From contig OZ025834.1 of NCBI GenBank assembly GCA_964019425.1, positions 62,001-126,000 of the forward strand: a DNA stretch of 64,000 nt, read 5' to 3'. Shown here piece by piece: positions 1 to 12,629 of the stretch (position 1 is the first letter of the stretch; each line of letters starts with the position of its first letter). The notes beneath the pieces were generated by a model, which was not told the origin of the DNA, ran no database searches, and was given only the letters and a program-made list of their open reading frames with translations. This DNA comes from Flectonema sp. DT1601. Taxonomy: Eukaryota; Euglenozoa; Diplonemea; Diplonemida; Diplonemidae. The position numbers and the translations under genes were made by a program.

Positions 1-2201
1 TGCTTCCCCTTCTTCTACCACATTTGTATCGCAAAAAACAGGGAAATAAAAATAGAACGAGAAATGTACACAGCATCACGCGTAGAGAACTGGCTCCCCA
101 AGTATTGTGTAGAACCACTATTTTCCATCGCATTGACTCTGGAAGATGAAAACGAAAAAAAAGAAACAAAGTAAAACCGAAGTAAAAAAGAAATAGTAAT
201 TCAAACAAAACATCCCATCAACCTTTATTAAAACTAAGCGGGTTAACTACTTATAATGCACTAAAAAGAAAGGTTTCAAAAGTACAAAAATACCTTAGAA
301 CCCACCTGCTAAGTGAACGCCAAGCAGGTCGCAGTTGCTAGTGATGGTACGCAGTCCGAAAGGAAGGTCTTGGAGAGGGCATAAAAATATAAGAAGATCT
401 GGGGGACTAATAAGACTTAGCCGTAGCTACCCTTCATGGAAGTAAATTATTAATGGGATGTCTGTGTGAACAAACAGCTATTTTTATTAAGTTATAATTT
501 TATTTTATTTTTTTTATTACATATTTTTTTTTTTCAATTTGAACATCATCATCAAAAGTACTCCACATCATAACCGTAACCGGTGGGTACAGAGAATACA
601 CCTACAAGCGGAATAGGTCATAAATTTCGGAGCTCTGTACGAAATTCATATGAGTCAATAGTAAAAATTATTTCTACTTCAGAACACAATTCAGTCTTAA
701 GTTGTTTGAAGGAGGGGCCAAGGCCGCTTCTCCTTTCAATTCTTTTTTTTTTTTTTTTTTAATTTCTGTAATCCAGTTTCTTTCCGATATGTCGTTTATA
801 ATAATTATTTTTTTTCTTTTCTTTTTCCTTCTTCTCTTCTTGCAAGGAATAGATATCATAGCAGTGGCTACGTATTTAGTAAGAGCGGTAATGTAGTTTG
901 ATCAAACAAGCAAGCTAAGAGAACGAAAAGAAAAAAAAAAAATAAAATAAAAAAAAAACTCACCAAGCAGAGGGGCTCTGTGCCATCCTTCTGCGAAAAT
1001 GGTAAGCAAGTTAGTTTGTTTTTGCTGAGACCTCCCACATGACCATACGCAATGACACATACATAGAGACTTCAGCAACGCTAGGATTAAAGATATAAAT
1101 ACAAAATACACATCACTGTCGAAATCAATGGGCTCTTTAAAAAAATAAGCATATGGCCCACCGTAGAGTCTCTTGAAGAACAGAAAAGGAAAAGCGATCG
1201 CAATAACTGTTTTATGGATTCGAGAAAGAATATCTCTCCTTGTCGAACAGTGTATGAGCAGTTCAAAAACTTGCTTCTTAACCATTCGACATTAGAGCTT
1301 AGCCCACAAAGCGCAAGAAGCTCCACTACAAGTGGGATGTTGTTAGGAATAATAATTGCTTTGATCGCCACCTTTCTTTGGTGAGAATCAGGTACGTTTC
1401 GACATTCGCTGTACTTCAAAGTTTGTTACAACGCGAACCCGAATAAAAAATAGAAAATAGCAAAAAAAAAAAATAATAATGGAGAGAGAAAGCAACTGGA
1501 ACGATGAAAAAGAAATTGTTATTTTTTCGGAACTATCTACCTCACGGTGCCTGTGGTTCGCAGCACTTCAAAATCCGTTGGCGCACGAACCCACAAATGA
1601 ATAGGAAAGTAAAGATTTGTAATGTGCTTGAAATTGTGTTGTTTTTCCTGAGTTGTAAAAAAAATACACCAACGAACCATAAAACATTCGTAAATAAGAA
1701 AAGAAAAAGAAGAAACCAAAAAAAAAAAAAAAACTTTCCGCAGTAAATAATAATGGGGATCTCGCTTCTGCATACAAATAAGAAAGAGGAGTTGGATCTC
1801 AGATTCACTACAAAAAACAAAAAACCACAAAAATCCTACCACAGCATCAGGAGAAAGTAACAGGTCAGAGACGGAAAAGATCAGCAAAGGATTCCTCTAA
1901 AGAAGAGAAAAAACAATTACAAGTTTTAAAAAAAAGAGAGAGAAAAAGACACTAAAACAACAAGATAATCGCAATAACAACAACAACTAAGAAGGTAAAA
2001 AAATTTAATATTTTTTTTTTTTTGTGTGAAAGTTGCTGAAAAAGTTGCTATAGCCTGCAACCTTAAGAGGAACTAGAAAATCGACTAAATATCGTAACTT
2101 CACACCTTGCTACACATGACGTGAATACAGTTTCTGTATGAACGCCGTTGGTTGTCGAGGATCGAAAAAAAATGCCAATCCCACAATTTTTTTTTTTTTT
2201 T

Positions 2202-2234
2202 TTGAAAATTCTTTTTTAAAAAAAGAATTTTCAA
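2202..2234. repeat. Perfect palindrome between a T tract and an A tract
   Basis: Two 16-nt arms are perfectly complementary around one central base. A poly-T run lies immediately on the left, and a long poly-A run follows on the right after a few bases, so the self-complementary region is effectively larger. It could form a cruciform, or a hairpin if transcribed. No coding role is seen. Confidence 0.85.
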
Positions 2235-5200
2235 GTAAGAGAAAAAAAAAAAAAAAAAAAAAAAAAAACCAATAAAAAGAAATGCAACGGAAGAGCAAGA
2301 ACAAACAATTATAAAAATAATTTTTAATAAAATTAAAAAAAAAAAAAAAAAACAAGAGAATTATATATCAACTGTTGTTATATTCTACAACAGCCACTTG
2401 AGTAATCAAGCAAGGCTGTTTTCTACAAGTTCAAGGGCATCAGTGACGTTCAGTTATTACACAGAAATTTCAACAAGAAAGAGCTATTGGATATAAATTC
2501 TTCTACGACAGTACATCATAACCTCAACACAGATTCACGTAGAGGTAGGTCAGGTGTCATAAATATATTTATCTTCACTGTGTTAGAGGAATGTCGAAAA
2601 CGTTGTTAATCAGGTGATTGATAATTGATAGAGACTGAGGTGCCCGTTGCTGAGAACTAACTAACCCATTCACAGACTCACGTTTTCTGTGACTTTCACA
2701 CCGATTACAACACATCAAAGGGGCAGACATAATCGTGATTAGTCTGTAACCTCTGCAGCAGGTTGTGTTTCAGAGCTGGGTATTATTATTATTTTTTAAA
2801 AAAACTATTTCTTCTCGTAAGTAATTTTGCTGGCGCGGGAAAAATCAACGAGATTCTACACACGAGGAACTACTAACCTAAAATAGATTCATTTTATTTT
2901 TTATTGTTTTTTTTTTTTTTTGTTGACCAATGAACTAAGAGCACAATGGAAACCATTTTTTTTTTATATTTATTGCTAACCATTCACAAAGGGGAAAGCT
3001 GCCTGAGCTATCTTGACGCATGGGGGTTTCAAGATGTTACACTTTACCATTCGCTATCTAAAAAAAAGAACCGCTGCAAACGGCAGACTTGAGTTTGTGA
3101 ACGAAACTAAAAGGGAGGCGAGTTTTCTACTATACCTTTGTGATACGGAAAGCAACAATTGAGCGTAAGAAGGTTTTCCAGAGACAAACAGAACTAACGA
3201 AGACAAAGAGGAATGTTTTGCTACACGGGTCTTTTTGCCTTGTGAGAAAAATGATGGTTTAATAACTTTCTCCGGCTTATCCCTGTGAGTGTAGCAAAAT
3301 TGATTTTTTTTTTTTTTTTGTTTTTTTTCATTTCTTTTTTTTTGTTTTTGTTTTTTTTTTTTCAAAAAAAAAAAAATCAAAAAAAAGACTGGGGAAGAAA
3401 AAAATAATTAAAAAAAAATGGTTTCTAAAAATAAACCATCCATCATATTTTCCAAACAAAAAAAAAAGCACCGTTGTCCAGACATCGAAACGAGAGGGGT
3501 AGGGATCCCGTTGGTATCAGACAGGCACGTGGTGAATAATCAAATTAATTTGTCTTCATGCTCGTGAAAACTGTTTGAGACATGAGACTTTGACAGAAGA
3601 AAAGAAGGGAAAGCTGAACAGGGGCCAACACCCAGCAGCTTCAGAAAACAGAATGAACAAGATAGCATTCTCCAACCTACAAAAATACCTCTACAGCTAC
3701 TTATAAAAAAAGAGAAGTTCATAAATTTTATTTTTAACTTAATGAAGAAAGACTTGTTTTATTGTTGTTGGTGTTGTTGTTGCTGGTACTGCGATAATTT
3801 TCTTTTTCAAATTTTTAGTTCACAAGAATTACTTGGGTAAGATTCCTGCGGTTTGCGTGCAAAAAAAGGAAATGGGGGAATGAAAAAAAAAAAAAGGAGG
3901 GGGAAAATAATAACAAACACTTTTGGCAAATGAAGCCTAGGAAAGAAATTTAAAAAAAAATAATAATAATAGAAAGAAATTTTATTTCTTCTTCTTAGTC
4001 CTTTTTTTTCCCCCCCCTTTTTAATGGTTAGTTTTAACAGGCATAGCACCTGTTAAGAGATAATGCTGTTAATTATTTTCTTCTAAGTTTCACAAAGAAA
4101 GAGAAATAACTAACACCACTATCTCTTAGCACCATCTCATGAAAAACAAGTATACGTGAGAGTGAGCCACGCTTTTTTGAAATTTGTTTTTTTTTTTTTT
4201 TTTAAAAAGGGAAAAAGAAGAAATAATCACGTGAAACATGAACAGCCATCACCTTCGGTGTAAGATTTCTTTCAATGCAGCATATCATCTGCCAAAAAAT
4301 AATTATTTTTTTTTTCTTTCTTTTTTTGTTTCTCTAAAATATTTTTTTTCTTTTTTTTTTTATTCTTTTTTCATATGTACAAAGCGCCCACGAGAGAAAA
4401 CGGGAACAGGAATTAATAGGGTAATGGAAGAAAGAAAGTATCAGGGAAAATATTTGTCTGCTAATTTTTTCGTTTCTTTTTTTTTTTTTTCAATTACAGA
4501 TCTACGCCGCCTATTTTCTTTTCTTTTTTCTTTTATTCATTCATTTCATTATTTGTTAATAAACCATTTGTTGTCTGTCAGCCTCACATTCACACAATGT
4601 GAAATAAGCCTGACGAAAAATTAAGAATACATTTGCAACATTTGTTGCTTTATAAGCTATCTTAAAGAAAAAAAAATAAACCAGTGTATACCGGCATTGA
4701 GGGGGCGGGGTACTAAGGCTTTTCCTAAGGGGTAGCTTCTACAAGAAAAGAAGCAGTGAGAACTTTGGGTAAATAATAGTTGGTATGAAAAGGGAGTAAG
4801 ACTTCCCCCTTTTTTTTTTCTTTTTTTTTTTTCTCTTCAAATAAAAATATAAAATAAAAAACAGGTTGTTGAAAGATATAACTACCACACAAGGAAAGAC
4901 TTCCTCGATTTCATAGTTCCCTTCCAAACAGAAGACAAGAAGGGGGACCGGCGGTGGGAACTGAACCCTGTGCCATGAGGCACTTCTGTCTTTGTTGTGA
5001 TTGTGTGAAAGTGTGCTGTGATTGGTAAAAAGACTTCAGTCCGATTTCTTCTTTAAAAAAAAAAATGGGTGCAACTATCATCTGGGACACAGCCTAAACC
5101 ATGCTCAGTTAGACTACTTTAGATTACACCGACGCAGGCAAAGAATGGGGTTCAGAAACCCGCCTACGATATTCAAAAGTACACCTCAGTTACGTACGGT

Positions 5201-5363
5201 GAGTACTACTACTAATATCTGATTGTTTTGTGTGATCACCTTCTTTTTTTTTTTTTTTTTTTTTTTTTTTGACAAACAGTATAAACGAACTAACGGTTCA
5301 AAGTACTCGGCGGACACAAATACTTTTTTACCACTATTCGTTCTTCCAAGTCGAGAGTGAAAA

Positions 5364-5400
5364 CAGAGAGAGAGAGAGAGAGAGACAGAGAGAGAGAAGG
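5364..5400. repeat. (GA)n microsatellite
   Basis: An alternating GA tract with one interrupting C, in the gene-free region. Confidence 0.95.
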
Positions 5401-6204
5401 AAGTGAGAGAGAGAACAAAAAAAAAGTAAGGTCTCTATGTATTAAGGTTTAACATAAATAACACAACAAAATGTATTTAAAATTCCCCACCAGAATTAAC
5501 AGGTGTGCTCGTAATTTCTTTCCATTTTTGTAGTTTAGTAAATCTCTAGTAGCTTATTTTTTATTTTTTTAATAAAAACAGTGAGGACAGATGTAAATTA
5601 TCCGTTTTCCTAAGCAGAACAATACCGAAGCCGTAACATTTCTTAAAACCAAACGCTACTATTTTCACGGATCAAAGCCTCGTAAAGAGGCGTGAAAAAA
5701 GAAAAAGAAAAAAAACTTTGTTGTTTCTTTTGATCGCATTGGTCTCTATGTATTATTCTATTAAATTTTTTGCACAAACGATAAAGTTTAAAAAACATTA
5801 AATAAAATTTAGTTAGTTTCATCCAACGTTACTACATATGAATGCTCAAAGAGGGTTTATTCAAAAGCAACAGAGGACCCAATCATATTTTGTTATTCAA
5901 AAAAGATCGCATAAGAACCATTTCAACAAAATCCTCAAAGTCTTGACAGGAGACTACTTGTCCAAAAAGCATAAAATCTAAAAATTAAAAAAATTAAAAA
6001 AAAAGTTTGACAGGTTTTTTATTATTTATTAACATATATATCATTGAACCTGTAGGAAGTTCTTAAAGTAGTCCTCGGGATGGACTGGCAGTACACGGCA
6101 GCCGAATTAAGGGCACCGTGAAAATGAAAAAGGTGCTCATGCGTTTTAAAAAAAAAAAAAAAAAAAAACTGAACTGTTTATTCTCAAGAAAGTTTTAACA
6201 GTCA

Positions 6205-6280
6205 GTTACGAGTATTACTTTTCAATTAATTCTTTTTTTTTTTTTTTTTTTTTTTTTCGTTACGAGTATTAATTTTCAAT
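6205..6280. repeat. Direct repeat flanking a poly-T tract
   Basis: A 22-nt sequence at 6205-6226 recurs at 6259-6280 with one mismatch. The two copies begin 54 nt apart and are separated mainly by a poly-T run. It looks like a local tandem duplication or slippage product. Confidence 0.85.
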
Positions 6281-6540
6281 GGAAATCGCCAAACTGTCGT
6301 TGCCTCCAATTTCAGAGTCGCACGACAAAAATATTAATTAAAATCAGCGTAAATTATATCCCTAGGCTCAAAGGCTCAAACATGGAAGAGATACAAGGGA
6401 AGGGATAGGGAACATTAGTGCAACGACAACTAAAACAGCTGTGTGCACTTAACAAACGGAATAATAAAGTCCCCCTTGTGTAGAGTTAAGAAAATGATAA
6501 ATTAAAATCGAATAGTAGGAGAACTAACTAGCAGGCCAAG

Positions 6541-6577
<37 letters not shown>

Positions 6578-6969
6578 TGAAAAATGTATCGAACAAACAG
6601 GCTAGGGGTGAAGATACGAATATCGACTAATACTTAGTTAACGCAAAGAGAATAGTAAAAAAGATTTGATCACCATTTTACTTTTACTTTTTTTTTTTTT
6701 TTTTTAAAAAAAACAATATTTTTTTCGGTTGAAAATTACATTTTGTACGGAGCTATAACTTTCCCGAAAGAAAGAAAAAAAAAAAAAAAACCAAGACAAA
6801 TAAGAACAATAATTAACCAGGCTAGGGGGGAAAACAGTGAATTTTTGTTCTACTTAAAAAAGACGAAAGCGTTGGTATCATACAATGTGCCTTGAAGTAA
6901 CTAATTGAAGGTCTAATTTTGAAGGTATTTTTATTTTTAATGCGTTTGTTCATCAACTGGGGGACGGGG

Positions 6970-6972
<3 letters not shown>

Positions 6973-7000
<28 letters not shown>
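6973..7000. repeat. (TC)n microsatellite
   Basis: An uninterrupted TC tract of about 28 nt in the gene-free region. Confidence 0.95.
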
Positions 7001-7005
<5 letters not shown>

Positions 7006-9529
7006 CATTCTCGACCATTGCCAAAACTCACAAACTTGAGAGATCTCAGTGGGTACTGAGTCTATCGATTATGAGTTACTGCTTTGCGACTATCTAACTA
7101 ACAAATAATTCTTCCATTCTATTCAGAATGAGTCTCGTGAAGCAAAGACGAAGATGATAAATTTAAACACTAATAAAACAGGAAATTGGGAAGGAGGGTG
7201 GGTAGAAGAAAAAATAAACTTTTTCTGTTCAACCGTAAAAACATCCGACAGACTTCCCAAAATAAGTTTTAGGCACACAGCAGAACGCCTAGTTTGCTAT
7301 GCAACGCTGTGAAGTGTTAAAAAAGTCAAAAAAAAAATGTTCTCACTCAGAAACCAATAAAAAAAAAGGTACCAAGTAGGTCACGAAGAGCGGTCGTTTT
7401 GTGAGGTTTCCACTCAATTCAGAAAAGTAAAATCTAAAAAGGGAACGAAATGGATCCTCCAACATTATCTTACCAATCACGTGAGTTAGTGTGTTGTTCT
7501 TTCAGTGTTTCACAGCTGAGACAAGAAACGTTTTGGTGATCAGTCCACCATCTTCTTCTCTACCTTTTTTCAAAAAAAAAAAAAAGAAAAAACGAAAAAA
7601 AAAATACAAAGATTTGCAAAGCTTGGTAGAACAAGGAATCTCAGTGTTTCCCAAATATGAGGAGAGTTTTGGAGGAAAGAAACACGGAGAGAGATTCCAA
7701 GTAAATAGAAGTGAAAGCAGCTGCACATTTTTGAAAGGAACTCAATTCTTGTTTCTAAATGTACAGAGTCTCGGTTTGGTTGTTTGCTTGTTTGATTTTT
7801 TTTTTTTTTTTTTTCCCCCTCTTCTATTAATTGTTTCTATTTTAGTGTCATCAACTCATGTAAAGCTCCTCCTCACTTTGTTATTTTCAAAAAGAAAATT
7901 TTCACAGGAAAAAGTTAGAGAGAGGAGACTGACGAACATGATAAGCTGCATTTTTTTTTTTTTCAATTAATTACACAAAAGAGCGCAAGAAAACAGTGTA
8001 ATGGTTATTCCAATATTAGGAATCAACACGACCCCCAACGTTCAACAAAAAGATAAGAACGCGGTTGCCTAGTGATTTTCTTCTTTTTTTTTTTTTTTTT
8101 TTTTCCATTCTTACCCCTTAACAAAAACATTCAAGGGGTTCCATCGAACCTACGCCTTCCACTTTGCACTCGCTACATTCCAATGACAATAATTGAATGT
8201 CCGATGCTTCAGAAATACTTTAATTTTATTTTTTTTTTTTTTTGTTCGTGAAAAAAAAACATTCAAAATGCTACATTATAATTATTATTATTATTTTTAT
8301 ATAAAAAAAAAAAGATGAAGAAGAAACTACTTTTCCCTCCTCAATTACTCTGATGCCCCGTCTTGCAAAAAAAAGAAATTTTAATGACAAAAAGCAACCA
8401 CACAAGAATGCCAGAGAATTGAGAAAAGAGAAAAAAGGGAATATGCAGATCTCCGACAGGCGTCAAATCTTTTAATTTAAAAAATAAAGACGATTAAGTT
8501 AAGAAATTTGGAAAAACGTAGGATTTTTCATTCTATTTTTTTTTTTTTTTTTCCCGTGGCCACGTTCGTTGCCAGTAGACACCACACACGAAGTTTTTTA
8601 ACAGCAGCAATGTTCCCTTTTAGGGAAAAAAAAGAAATATAAAAAGGGCGGAACGAATTACTGCATGTTTATTACTTCAAATTTTTTTTTTTTCCCCAAA
8701 GTAATAGCAATATACCAAAAAAAAATAAAGCTACACAAGGAAAAATTCCCTAACATTAGTTTTCGAGGGTCGTGTGTTAATTAGGCGAGCATCACATACT
8801 TAATGCTTCAATAGTGGCTGAGGGACAGAATAAAAAAAGAATTGTTCAGCCTCAGCACTGATGCTAAGGGGAAAGGCCTTTCTTTGCCACTCGAATTTTT
8901 TTTTTTTTTTATTCATTATTTTTATTATATTATATTTCTTTTGAGGAAATGCGCAGCTGCACTATTTAGAAAACGCAGTTGCAAAGTATCAGTTTTTCAA
9001 CATGCTACCCTTTTTTTTTGTTCTTTGTTTTTTTTTTTTTTCTATTTCTTTCTGACGCATGTGTTGAGAACAGAGCACTATGAAGTGTCTACATACGTTG
9101 TTTTTTTTGTTTTTTTTTGAGTTTTTTTTTTTGGGAATCTGTTTTTTTTATTACTCCCGTTGTTCTTTATTTGAATGTTGAGATGCTAAGAATAAAAATG
9201 ATCGCTGTCTACTTAACGCCACTACTTAACACAGCGGATCTTATTTAGCTTTTGTAAGCTGGTGAGCTGCAATGCTCATGTTCTCTAGTATGTTGGAATT
9301 AACAAACACTGCAAACTGCTACTACCTCAGTAAAGGATGACTAAAGTTGTAAACAATCGTCAGTTGCATGTACGTAGTCTTGTGGAAAGAATGTGTTGCG
9401 ACAATTAAGTAATTTCTCGGGTGAGCGACTCACAGAACCAACAACATGAGTTGGTTATCAAGAAATAGTTACATTGCACAGAAGAAATATATTTCTTCCC
9501 TTAATCTTCCACAAGAAGAACTACTCTTT

Positions 9530-10042
9530 CTAACAAAGAGCGAGTGACTGAACAACCATTTGATATGTTTCACGGTCGACATGGCATTCCCATTCGATGT
9601 CACCTAAGAAAGCAATTTCCATGCGGCTGATTTCTTCTCTGCAGACTCCTCCAACCTGACAGAAAGTGGACATAGCAATTGGGTTGTCGATGTGCCACTT
9701 TGATGCGACTACCATTGCTGATAGTAATACTCTGTGAACATTGTGACCAGTGAGATCGTTACCTACTGAGATCCACTTCTGTAAGTACACGGCTACGATC
9801 GGTAACAAGTCTGGGCACCACTCAGCCCATCTTAGAAGGTATCCTCTCACTGGGACATTTGGAATTACCTGAGCGTCATAAACAGTCGCTGCTACTCCTT
9901 CAGTCTTGGTGCAGATCACTTGCTCGATCCATCTCGCAAGTCCTTCAGCCTCCAACATACCAACTGGTAGTTGGTACTGCTTCTCAACTCTCTTTGCCTG
10001 ACAGGCTGGCACGTTAGCGCTGGATTGAATTCCACGGCACAT
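9530..10042 (-). CDS. PHO80/U-type cyclin
   Basis: A single-exon gene of 170 residues. The cyclin box spans about residues 60-165. The stretch around GNDLTGHNVHRVLLSAMVVA (100-119) followed by KW, then QVGGVCREEISRMEIAFL near 131-148, matches the PHO80-like cyclin fold, in which a conserved N-x-H-R-L precedes the helix that contacts the CDK. Members bind a cyclin-dependent kinase and act in nutrient response or cell-cycle control; the partner cannot be told from sequence. I start at the ATG at 10042, because the longer in-frame opening up to 10123 has no earlier ATG. A CACAG lies 32 nt upstream of that ATG. It is the last gene of the minus-strand array, 303 nt below the WDR75 stop. Family assignment is solid, the exact subfamily less so. 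Confidence 0.85.
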   Translation of the reverse strand: MCRGIQSSANVPACQAKRVEKQYQLPVGMLEAEGLARWIEQVICTKTEGVAATVYDAQVIPNVPVRGYLLRWAEWCPDLLPIVAVYLQKWISVGNDLTGHNVHRVLLSAMVVASKWHIDNPIAMSTFCQVGGVCREEISRMEIAFLGDIEWECHVDRETYQMVVQSLALC

Positions 10043-10345
10043 TATTATTGTTGTTGGTGTGCTTTTATTTATTGCTGTGATGAACAGATGAAATAATAAC
10101 CAAAAGTTAACAACAACTCTCACATAAAACCTGATTGAGATGATGACACTAACGGTGCTGATATGGCGGGAGTAGGAAAATACGGGAACAAAAGGAACAT
10201 CGTAACAGCTGCAAAAAACCCACCAAGGGTATTGCTATTTTAAAAGAAATAAAACAAAAATAACTATGCAACTTACAGAACTGGGAACTCACCACCAGCA
10301 GAGTAATTATTTACCAACCACAACGAATGTTAGTACATCTGAATA

Positions 10346-12629
10346 CTATTCAAATGTCAACAACGAATCTAATAAACTTGTAAGCTGTGCTCCAGGTGCT
10401 TGTATCTGTTGGGGTAGTTGATTGATATATGAAAAAAAGGGAAACAAAAAAGCAAAACAAAAAAAAAAAAAAAAGTTTTTAACATACCACGTGGGAAGCC
10501 CCATCATAGAACATTCCGAGAGTGTTACAAGCTGTAGTAGGATCAGTTACCCTACCTGATGATGAATTAGATTTCGTTGATAATTTACTTGAGAAATCTC
10601 CAAAAAGCTGTTGAAGCCCAGCGCCTGTACCTCCAACAACGCTACCTGACTTCTTATCAGTCGGAGTCTTTACTGTGACTGTTGGTACAACTTGATCAGT
10701 TAGAAGAACAGTACAGGCTTCTAACGGGAGAGTTTTAAGTTGCCCAGTCTCACTAACGTAATGAATAGTTCTTTGAGGTGTAATAAATAAACATTTCATT
10801 TCCTTGTCACTCAATTTTGTTTTAGTTCCACTCTTTGCTATGGAATCACACAGAGCTACTGGAGTTGGGTTCTGAACTCCAAAACGGAGAACTCCTCTGG
10901 GTGTTGATACTAAGTATTGACTCTTTAGGTTACCTTCAGCAGGTAGCTCTCCTAACGAGTAATTCTTAAATTCAAGTCCGTACACTAACTGAGTTGTGGT
11001 TAAGTTCCATACAAAAAGATTATTTGGAGTACGAGCTACGAGGTGTGAATCAATTATGAGGATTTGCTCGATAGCACTTGAAGTGACGTGTTGAGTTAAG
11101 TGTTGAAGGGTTTCTAAGTTTGAAGACAAACAAACAACTGAATTACCTCTTCCGACAGCAACAACTGTACCATCGTTACTAACTGAGAGTGTCTTTGAGT
11201 CTGTTGATGAATCCTGAATCGCATGAGATAAATCTGTTTGGTTTGCAAATGACCAAGTCTCACCAGTAAACCTCCACTTCTTCACCAAACCAGAATATGA
11301 CAAAGTGTACGCAATGTTGTTACCATGCTGACTACTAAATGCTAAGTCGCTTAACTGAGAAAGCTGGTGTGGATTACACACAACACTGTTTGGGTTCCAC
11401 GAACCTAAACAACCAACTTCTGTTGTATTCCAAAATCTCAAATTCGATTCATTCTTTCCATTCATAACAATATCAGATACTTCATAAGTAATTAAATGTT
11501 GTCCATTCTTACTGAATGCTGCGATTGCTACATTGTTTGTTGGTAATGAAGCATTGTTAATTCTACTCGTCTTATTAATGTCTGAAGTCTTTATTGTAGA
11601 AATGTATTGCATTGAAGATGGATCATACACTCTAAGAACATTCTCCATCCCTAACAGAGCAAGGCACTGACCATGAGGAGAGTAAGCCGCTGCTATTCCA
11701 GTGCAGGGTTGTCCGCGGAGTAGTTCAACTTCGTGGGTGACAGCGCATGGCTTTCTCTGTGCGACGTCAATCAAAATAATAGATCCTGGAGAACATGCAA
11801 CAGCTATCTTACTGCAATCATCTTTCCAGCTAGCAGCGATAATCGCTCCAGGCAGTCGAGTGATTCTGTTTGCTTCCCAAGTGTGAGCATTCCACAAACA
11901 TATAACTGCTTCCTCACCTCCAGACAGTAATGTTGTTCCGTCACATGACCAGCTAAGAGCTGATACAGCGTGAGCATGCCAATGAACAAGTTTAAGTGTT
12001 GATCTTGTGTCTGTGTAAGACCAAGTGTGTATTTTACCAGACTGGTCTCCAACAGATATAATATCAGAGTAAGGATGAATAGAAAGAGCTGAAGCCCCAA
12101 CAATTGACATCTGCTTAGCAGCTGGCCACAACAAATTCCTAAAAGACACTCCCTGTGTGTGAGCAACAGCAATACAGCGAGCATCTGGTGAGACTTCGAG
12201 GTGAGCGACAGTTGATTTAAAAGTTTCAATTAAAGTCGCCATCTGAGTGCGAGTGTTGTAAAACTTTAATTGATTAGCGCTATTCACATATGCTATGATA
12301 GTATCCCCAACTTTATATCCCTGACACTTGTTTACGACTCCTGTTATTGTCTGTTTTGTTAAAGTCGCTGTTTTCATTAACATGACACCAGTTTCTTCAG
12401 TCTGCACTCTTTGAGCCTCAATATGTGTTGCTTCTTCTGGATCCCACCTCTCAAGAACACCTTCCTCAGTTATTGTAATAATATTATTCTCTCTTACATC
12501 TGTTCCAGCTAGTGCTACTTCCGCTGTGTTCTCTTCTCGAAGTGTTTTTCCATTTCTGACTGATACCCGATCTCCACCACTTACTACCAGGCGGTTTCCA
12601 CACCAACTTAAAAATGCTTTGCCATCCAT
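10346..12629 (-). CDS. WDR75: WDR75/UTP17-like WD40 protein of the SSU processome
   Basis: Two exons: 10488-12629 and 10346-10405, joined across an 82-nt GTATGT...CAG intron in phase 0, giving about 733 residues. The N-terminal half carries WD40 repeats, including the HWHAHAVSALSW region and the following SGGEEAVICLW and RLPGAII segments, which line up with human WDR75. WDR75/Utp17 is part of the t-UTP/UTP-A module that binds nascent pre-rRNA in the nucleolus and supports rRNA transcription and 18S processing. The last exon encodes 19 residues ending LDSLLTFE. Without splicing, the frame would end two codons past the donor. I start at the ATG at 12629; the five codons before it begin with TTG, just after a TAG at 12646-12647. 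A divergent family, but the central repeats are convincing. Confidence 0.75.
10406..10487 (-). other. Intron in the WDR75 gene
   Basis: An 82-nt intron starting GTATGT, T-rich in the middle and ending CCAACAG. Removing it joins a V codon to IQAPGAQL and yields a plausible C-terminus followed by TAG at 10346-10348. Confidence 0.75.

Larger units (their letters stand above)
1..9529. other. Gene-free region rich in A/T homopolymers
   Basis: I find no supportable gene on either strand. Every open frame here translates mainly to poly-Phe, poly-Lys or other homopolymer-derived sequence and carries no domain. The stretch holds more than 30 runs of at least 10 A or T, two dinucleotide microsatellites, a 33-nt palindrome at 2202-2234 and a near-identical direct repeat at 6205-6280. 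It lies downstream of the last gene of the minus-strand array (the cyclin), so it could be the end of the transcription unit, a strand-switch region or repeat-derived non-coding DNA. No tRNA or rRNA was recognised by eye. Confidence 0.7.

Noticed and set aside
702-896. Open frame with a hydrophobic, Phe-rich product
   Set aside because: The hydrophobicity comes from T homopolymers and recurs on all T-rich spacers; no family and no other coding signal.
4238-4624. 128-codon plus-strand frame
   Set aside because: Mostly poly-Phe/Ser from T runs; no domain, and it opposes the strand of all real genes.
4942-4995. tRNA-like sequence on the minus strand (GGTTCAGTTCC followed by a C-rich end)
   Set aside because: The T-loop lacks the invariant A and there is no matching 5' acceptor arm or D arm.
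7491-7970. 159-codon plus-strand frame
   Set aside because: Composed of homopolymer-encoded Lys and Phe blocks joined by unremarkable sequence; no motif.
8130-8180. Possible tRNA T-arm (GGTTCGA on the minus strand)
   Set aside because: The flanking stem does not pair, and no anticodon or D arm is found.
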